From NCBI GenBank assembly GCA_014379205.1, contig JACMME010000194.1, positions 1 through 63,868 on the forward strand: a stretch of 63,868 bases of DNA, in the 5' to 3' direction. Position numbers and translations under genes: made by a program. Source of the stretch: Gemmatimonadaceae bacterium. GTDB taxonomy: Bacteria > Gemmatimonadota > Gemmatimonadetes > Gemmatimonadales > Gemmatimonadaceae. The notes beneath the pieces are model-generated. The model had not been told where the DNA came from, did not search any database, and saw only the letters and a program-made list of their open reading frames with translations. Of this stretch, positions 61,634 through 63,868 are shown one piece after another (position 1 is the first letter of the stretch; each line of letters starts with the position of its first letter).

Positions 61634-62445
61634 CGAGCCAGAAGCCGCTCCGCATCGTGATTGTCGATGATGAGCTTCTCGCACGCCAACGGCTGGAGGA
61701 TCTCCTGCGCGACGAAGACAACGTCGAGATCGTCGGGCAGGCTCACAACGGCGAGGCAGCCGTGCGTGCGATTCGCGAGTTGGAACCCGATCTCGTTTTT
61801 CTGGACGTGCAGATGCCAGGGAAAACAGGTCTGGAGGTTGTGCGGGAGATTGGCCCCGACGACATGCCTGCGACCATCTTCGTTACTGCATATGACCGGT
61901 ACGCGCTAAAGGCGTTCGACGTCGCCGCTGTGGACTACCTGGTTAAGCCCTTCGACGACGAGCGCTTCGAGCAGGCGTTCCGCCGGGCTCGGCGCATGAT
62001 CGAACTGGAGAAGGTGGACCGCCTCTCCAGCGAGCTCCGCGCGCTGCTAGGCATAGGTGCCCGCCCGGTTTCCGGCAGCGCCACGAACAGCGCGGCGCCC
62101 AGCTCTGCGTACATCGAAAGGATCGCCGTGGAGATGCGGGGCCAGACTCGCGTTGTCCAAGTCAAGCAGGTCGACTACATCGTCGCGAGCGGCCCCTATG
62201 CCGAGCTGTACGTCGGAGAGAAGCGTTACATCATCCGTGAGCGCATGCAAAGCCTCGAAGAACGTCTCGACCCGGCCAGGTTCTTCCGCATTCATCGCTC
62301 CACGATCGTCCGCCTCGACCTGATCGAAACCCTGCTTCGCAATCCGGGTGGCGATTACGCGGTGCTACTCAGAGGCGGCATAAAGCTCAAGGTGAGCCGC
62401 AATCGCTTTGAGGAGCTCGAAGCACGAATGGGTTTATCCGGCTGA
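61630..62445 (+). CDS. LytTR-family response regulator
   Basis: 271 aa. The receiver domain has VDDE, Asp59 in LVFLDVQMPG, Thr in FVTAYDRYA and Lys in YLVKPFDDE. The C-terminal LytTR DNA-binding domain (about 160-268) has DYIVASGPYAELYVGEKRY, SLEERLDPARFFRIHRSTIV and LKVSRNRFEEL. These regulators bind direct repeats one or two helical turns apart; the 21-bp direct repeat at 60123 is a natural candidate. Probable target is its own operon and/or the divergent Spy/MacAB operon. Confidence 0.92.
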   Translation: MTSQKPLRIVIVDDELLARQRLEDLLRDEDNVEIVGQAHNGEAAVRAIRELEPDLVFLDVQMPGKTGLEVVREIGPDDMPATIFVTAYDRYALKAFDVAAVDYLVKPFDDERFEQAFRRARRMIELEKVDRLSSELRALLGIGARPVSGSATNSAAPSSAYIERIAVEMRGQTRVVQVKQVDYIVASGPYAELYVGEKRYIIRERMQSLEERLDPARFFRIHRSTIVRLDLIETLLRNPGGDYAVLLRGGIKLKVSRNRFEELEARMGLSG

Positions 62446-62457
62446 CAGCTCACCTTC

Positions 62458-63243
62458 CTAGCCCACTCTAACACCCAGGTCGATAACGCCAGCGTACCCG
62501 TTTGCATCGGTCGTAGTCTGCAGCGTCAAACCGGCCTTCGCCGTTGCCGACAGACTGTTATAAATGCCGTCGCTTGTATTGACCACGTTGCGGCGTCCCT
62601 TGTTGCTGTATGGACTCTGGGCGTGCACGGTGTCGTTAAGCGATTCGTTGAAGAAGAACTGCGAGGTGAACTCATAGGTCTTCGTCGCGCCGGCGAAGAG
62701 CCGCAGCTTGAAATGGACGTGCACTGCGCGGCCACTGTACCATCCCGGGTAGATCGTCGTGAAACGCGCGATACCGGATTCGTCCGTGATCTGATACCCG
62801 CGCAGAAACTTCCGCGAGCTGCCGGAGACATCGGAGTACGCACCTACCGCGTCGCAATGCCAGACATCGAGATAAGCGCCGGTAAGCGGAGTGCATGCGC
62901 TAGTCGACACCCGCGAGACATTGAATGTCAGGCCGAGCGGCGCACCCGGCGAAACGATGCCCGAGTTGGGATCCGACCGGATATCTGAGCGATTCAGCTT
63001 CTCGTCGACGAAGTACGGACCTTCGGTGAGAGCGGCCGTGAGCACGCAGGCTGTGGATCCCGTGTTCGTATCAGCTCCACTATCCGAAGTATCCGCGGCA
63101 AGGACGCTGTTTGTGCTGCAACCGAGGATCGACTGGGAGACGACGACGCTCGCCGCTCCCTTCGCCGCGAAGCCGAGCAGATCCCGCCGGCTCAGAGTGT
63201 TCGACAATGGCGAGCGCAGGAAGGAAGACTTGTTGTTCGGCAT
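62458..63243 (-). CDS. Secreted intradiol ring-cleavage dioxygenase-like protein
   Basis: 261 aa. The N-terminus is a twin-arginine type signal (SRRDLLGF) with a hydrophobic stretch (about 24-42) and a possible lipobox Cys in SILGC. The domain has TEGPYF, YLDVWHCDAVGAYSDV and YPGWYSGRAVHVHFK, which supply the Tyr/Tyr/His/His iron(III) ligands of intradiol dioxygenases. Its predicted substrate (catechol-like or other) is unknown; many such secreted homologues are uncharacterised. Convergent with the LytTR regulator with 12 bp between stops. Confidence 0.82.
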   Translation of the reverse strand: MPNNKSSFLRSPLSNTLSRRDLLGFAAKGAASVVVSQSILGCSTNSVLAADTSDSGADTNTGSTACVLTAALTEGPYFVDEKLNRSDIRSDPNSGIVSPGAPLGLTFNVSRVSTSACTPLTGAYLDVWHCDAVGAYSDVSGSSRKFLRGYQITDESGIARFTTIYPGWYSGRAVHVHFKLRLFAGATKTYEFTSQFFFNESLNDTVHAQSPYSNKGRRNVVNTSDGIYNSLSATAKAGLTLQTTTDANGYAGVIDLGVRVG

Positions 63244-63415
63244 TGAAGGGCTCCGGACGCCTGGATGGCGTCATCTGGTATTTTGAGTTGCGCGACTTCG
63301 CGGTGCAAGGATCATAGGGGAGATCCGCCTGCATCGCAGGCCATCATGTCACCAGTTGCACGACGGTGTTCCGAATTGCGCCCATGAGGGCATAAGTTCG
63401 CGCACTTGTTCGCGC

Positions 63416-63868
63416 TCAACTCTCCAACAGCCCCTCCACTCCCCGGACAACTGGCGCAAACGACAGCCCCTTCCCTGCCACGCGCGCTGCCAACTCCTGC
63501 CCCAGCTCTCGCTGCCCGTCCCCAAACAGCTCACTCACCATCCACGAGCCCGCCCGCGGATTCCGATACCAATCGGCATCGAACCGCTCGACCAGCGCCT
63601 CCGAGAGCAGCGCCTGCAGTTGCCACGCGCGCAAGTATCGCGCTGAGTAGAAGCGCGGGTCCACGTCAACGAACGCGTCTGCCGGATCGTAACGAAACGT
63701 CGTCGCGCCAGTGAGCGTTGTGACGTACAGATCGGGCAGCGAGTTGAACGGCGTGGCGTTGCCGTACAGCTCCAGCTCGTACTGGATTTTCGCGCAGTAC
63801 CGACGAAGAAAGTGCAGCTCCTCGAAGCCGGCCGCTCTCCGGAAAGCCGGCACCTCCTTCCTGCTGAG
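63416..63868 (-). CDS. C-terminal part of an M3-like (thimet/oligopeptidase-type) metallopeptidase
   Basis: At least 145 residues; the frame is open through the right edge of the window, so the N-terminus and the HExxH site lie outside. The segments LHFLRRYCAKIQYELELYG and FYSARYLRAWQLQALLSEALVERF are like the C-terminal end of M3-type oligopeptidases. The assignment rests on this tail only. The 172-bp gap to the dioxygenase gene shows no recognisable feature. Confidence 0.55.
   Translation of the reverse strand, partial: LSRKEVPAFRRAAGFEELHFLRRYCAKIQYELELYGNATPFNSLPDLYVTTLTGATTFRYDPADAFVDVDPRFYSARYLRAWQLQALLSEALVERFDADWYRNPRAGSWMVSELFGDGQRELGQELAARVAGKGLSFAPVVRGVEGLLES

Noticed and set aside
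1-63868. tRNA, rRNA or prophage genes
   Set aside because: No cloverleaf-like tRNA sequence, rRNA signature or phage structural/integrase gene was recognised on reading both strands.

Overview
The window is GC-rich, densely packed chromosomal DNA from a Gram-negative bacterium: it encodes outer-membrane beta-barrels, lipoproteins and a MacAB-type envelope pump. The gene mix (MoxR/DUF58/BatA operon, soluble and membrane Ser/Thr kinases, YaiO-type barrel, many S41/M20/M23/M1/M3 peptidases) and very compact operons with ATGA/GTGA overlaps fit Gemmatimonadota best. That placement is inference from gene content, not from a marker gene. No rRNA, tRNA, CRISPR array, prophage or insertion sequence was found.

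Layout. 0-10 kb: a putative synthase-dependent exopolysaccharide locus, with a processive GT2 synthase, a membrane HEAT protein, an Hpt/REC/degenerate-GGDEF/REC regulator, a divergent response regulator, a TPR + clan GH-A hydrolase and a YaiO-like TPR/beta-barrel. 10-17 kb: peptidoglycan recycling (AmpG, NagZ, AnmK, MurQ), with a dipeptide epimerase at 32-33 kb as a likely further step. 16-25 kb: an outer-membrane protein, a lipoprotein gamma-glutamyltransferase, a glycine-zipper lipoprotein, and an ABC exporter/histidine kinase/response regulator/phosphodiesterase series. 25-32 kb: Fur-family regulator, ornithine-cyclodeaminase-family enzyme, PriA, a beta-lactamase-fold serine hydrolase and an S41 protease. 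32-37 kb: an operon of methyltransferase, CorA, an orphan GvpL/F protein, a zinc-ribbon Ser/Thr kinase and the epimerase. 37-46 kb: a long minus-strand MoxR operon that starts with a ubiquitin-like protein and ends with a histone-deacetylase-fold enzyme. 46-54 kb: M20 peptidase, membrane Ser/Thr kinase, ankyrin protein, and glycogen synthesis (GlgC, GlgA). 54-64 kb: a broken M1 peptidase, an M23 peptidase, a Spy-like protein with MacA/MacB, a divergent LytS/LytTR two-component pair, an intradiol-dioxygenase-like protein and the C-terminus of an M3-like peptidase.

The most unusual signal is not a gene. At least eight intergenic spots carry tracts that keep a strict 7-nucleotide phase. The unit sequence differs between spots and drifts by single substitutions within a tract. 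Most tracts come as inverted pairs with the G-rich arm first, and most abut a stop codon within about 0-12 bases. They also create many spurious ORFs and false N-terminal extensions.

Other points of interest: the ubiquitin-like gene in the MoxR operon, the GvpL/F gene with no gas-vesicle genes nearby, direct repeats 21 bp apart upstream of the LytTR pair, and a CATTGCGAG...GCAATCTC palindromic element.
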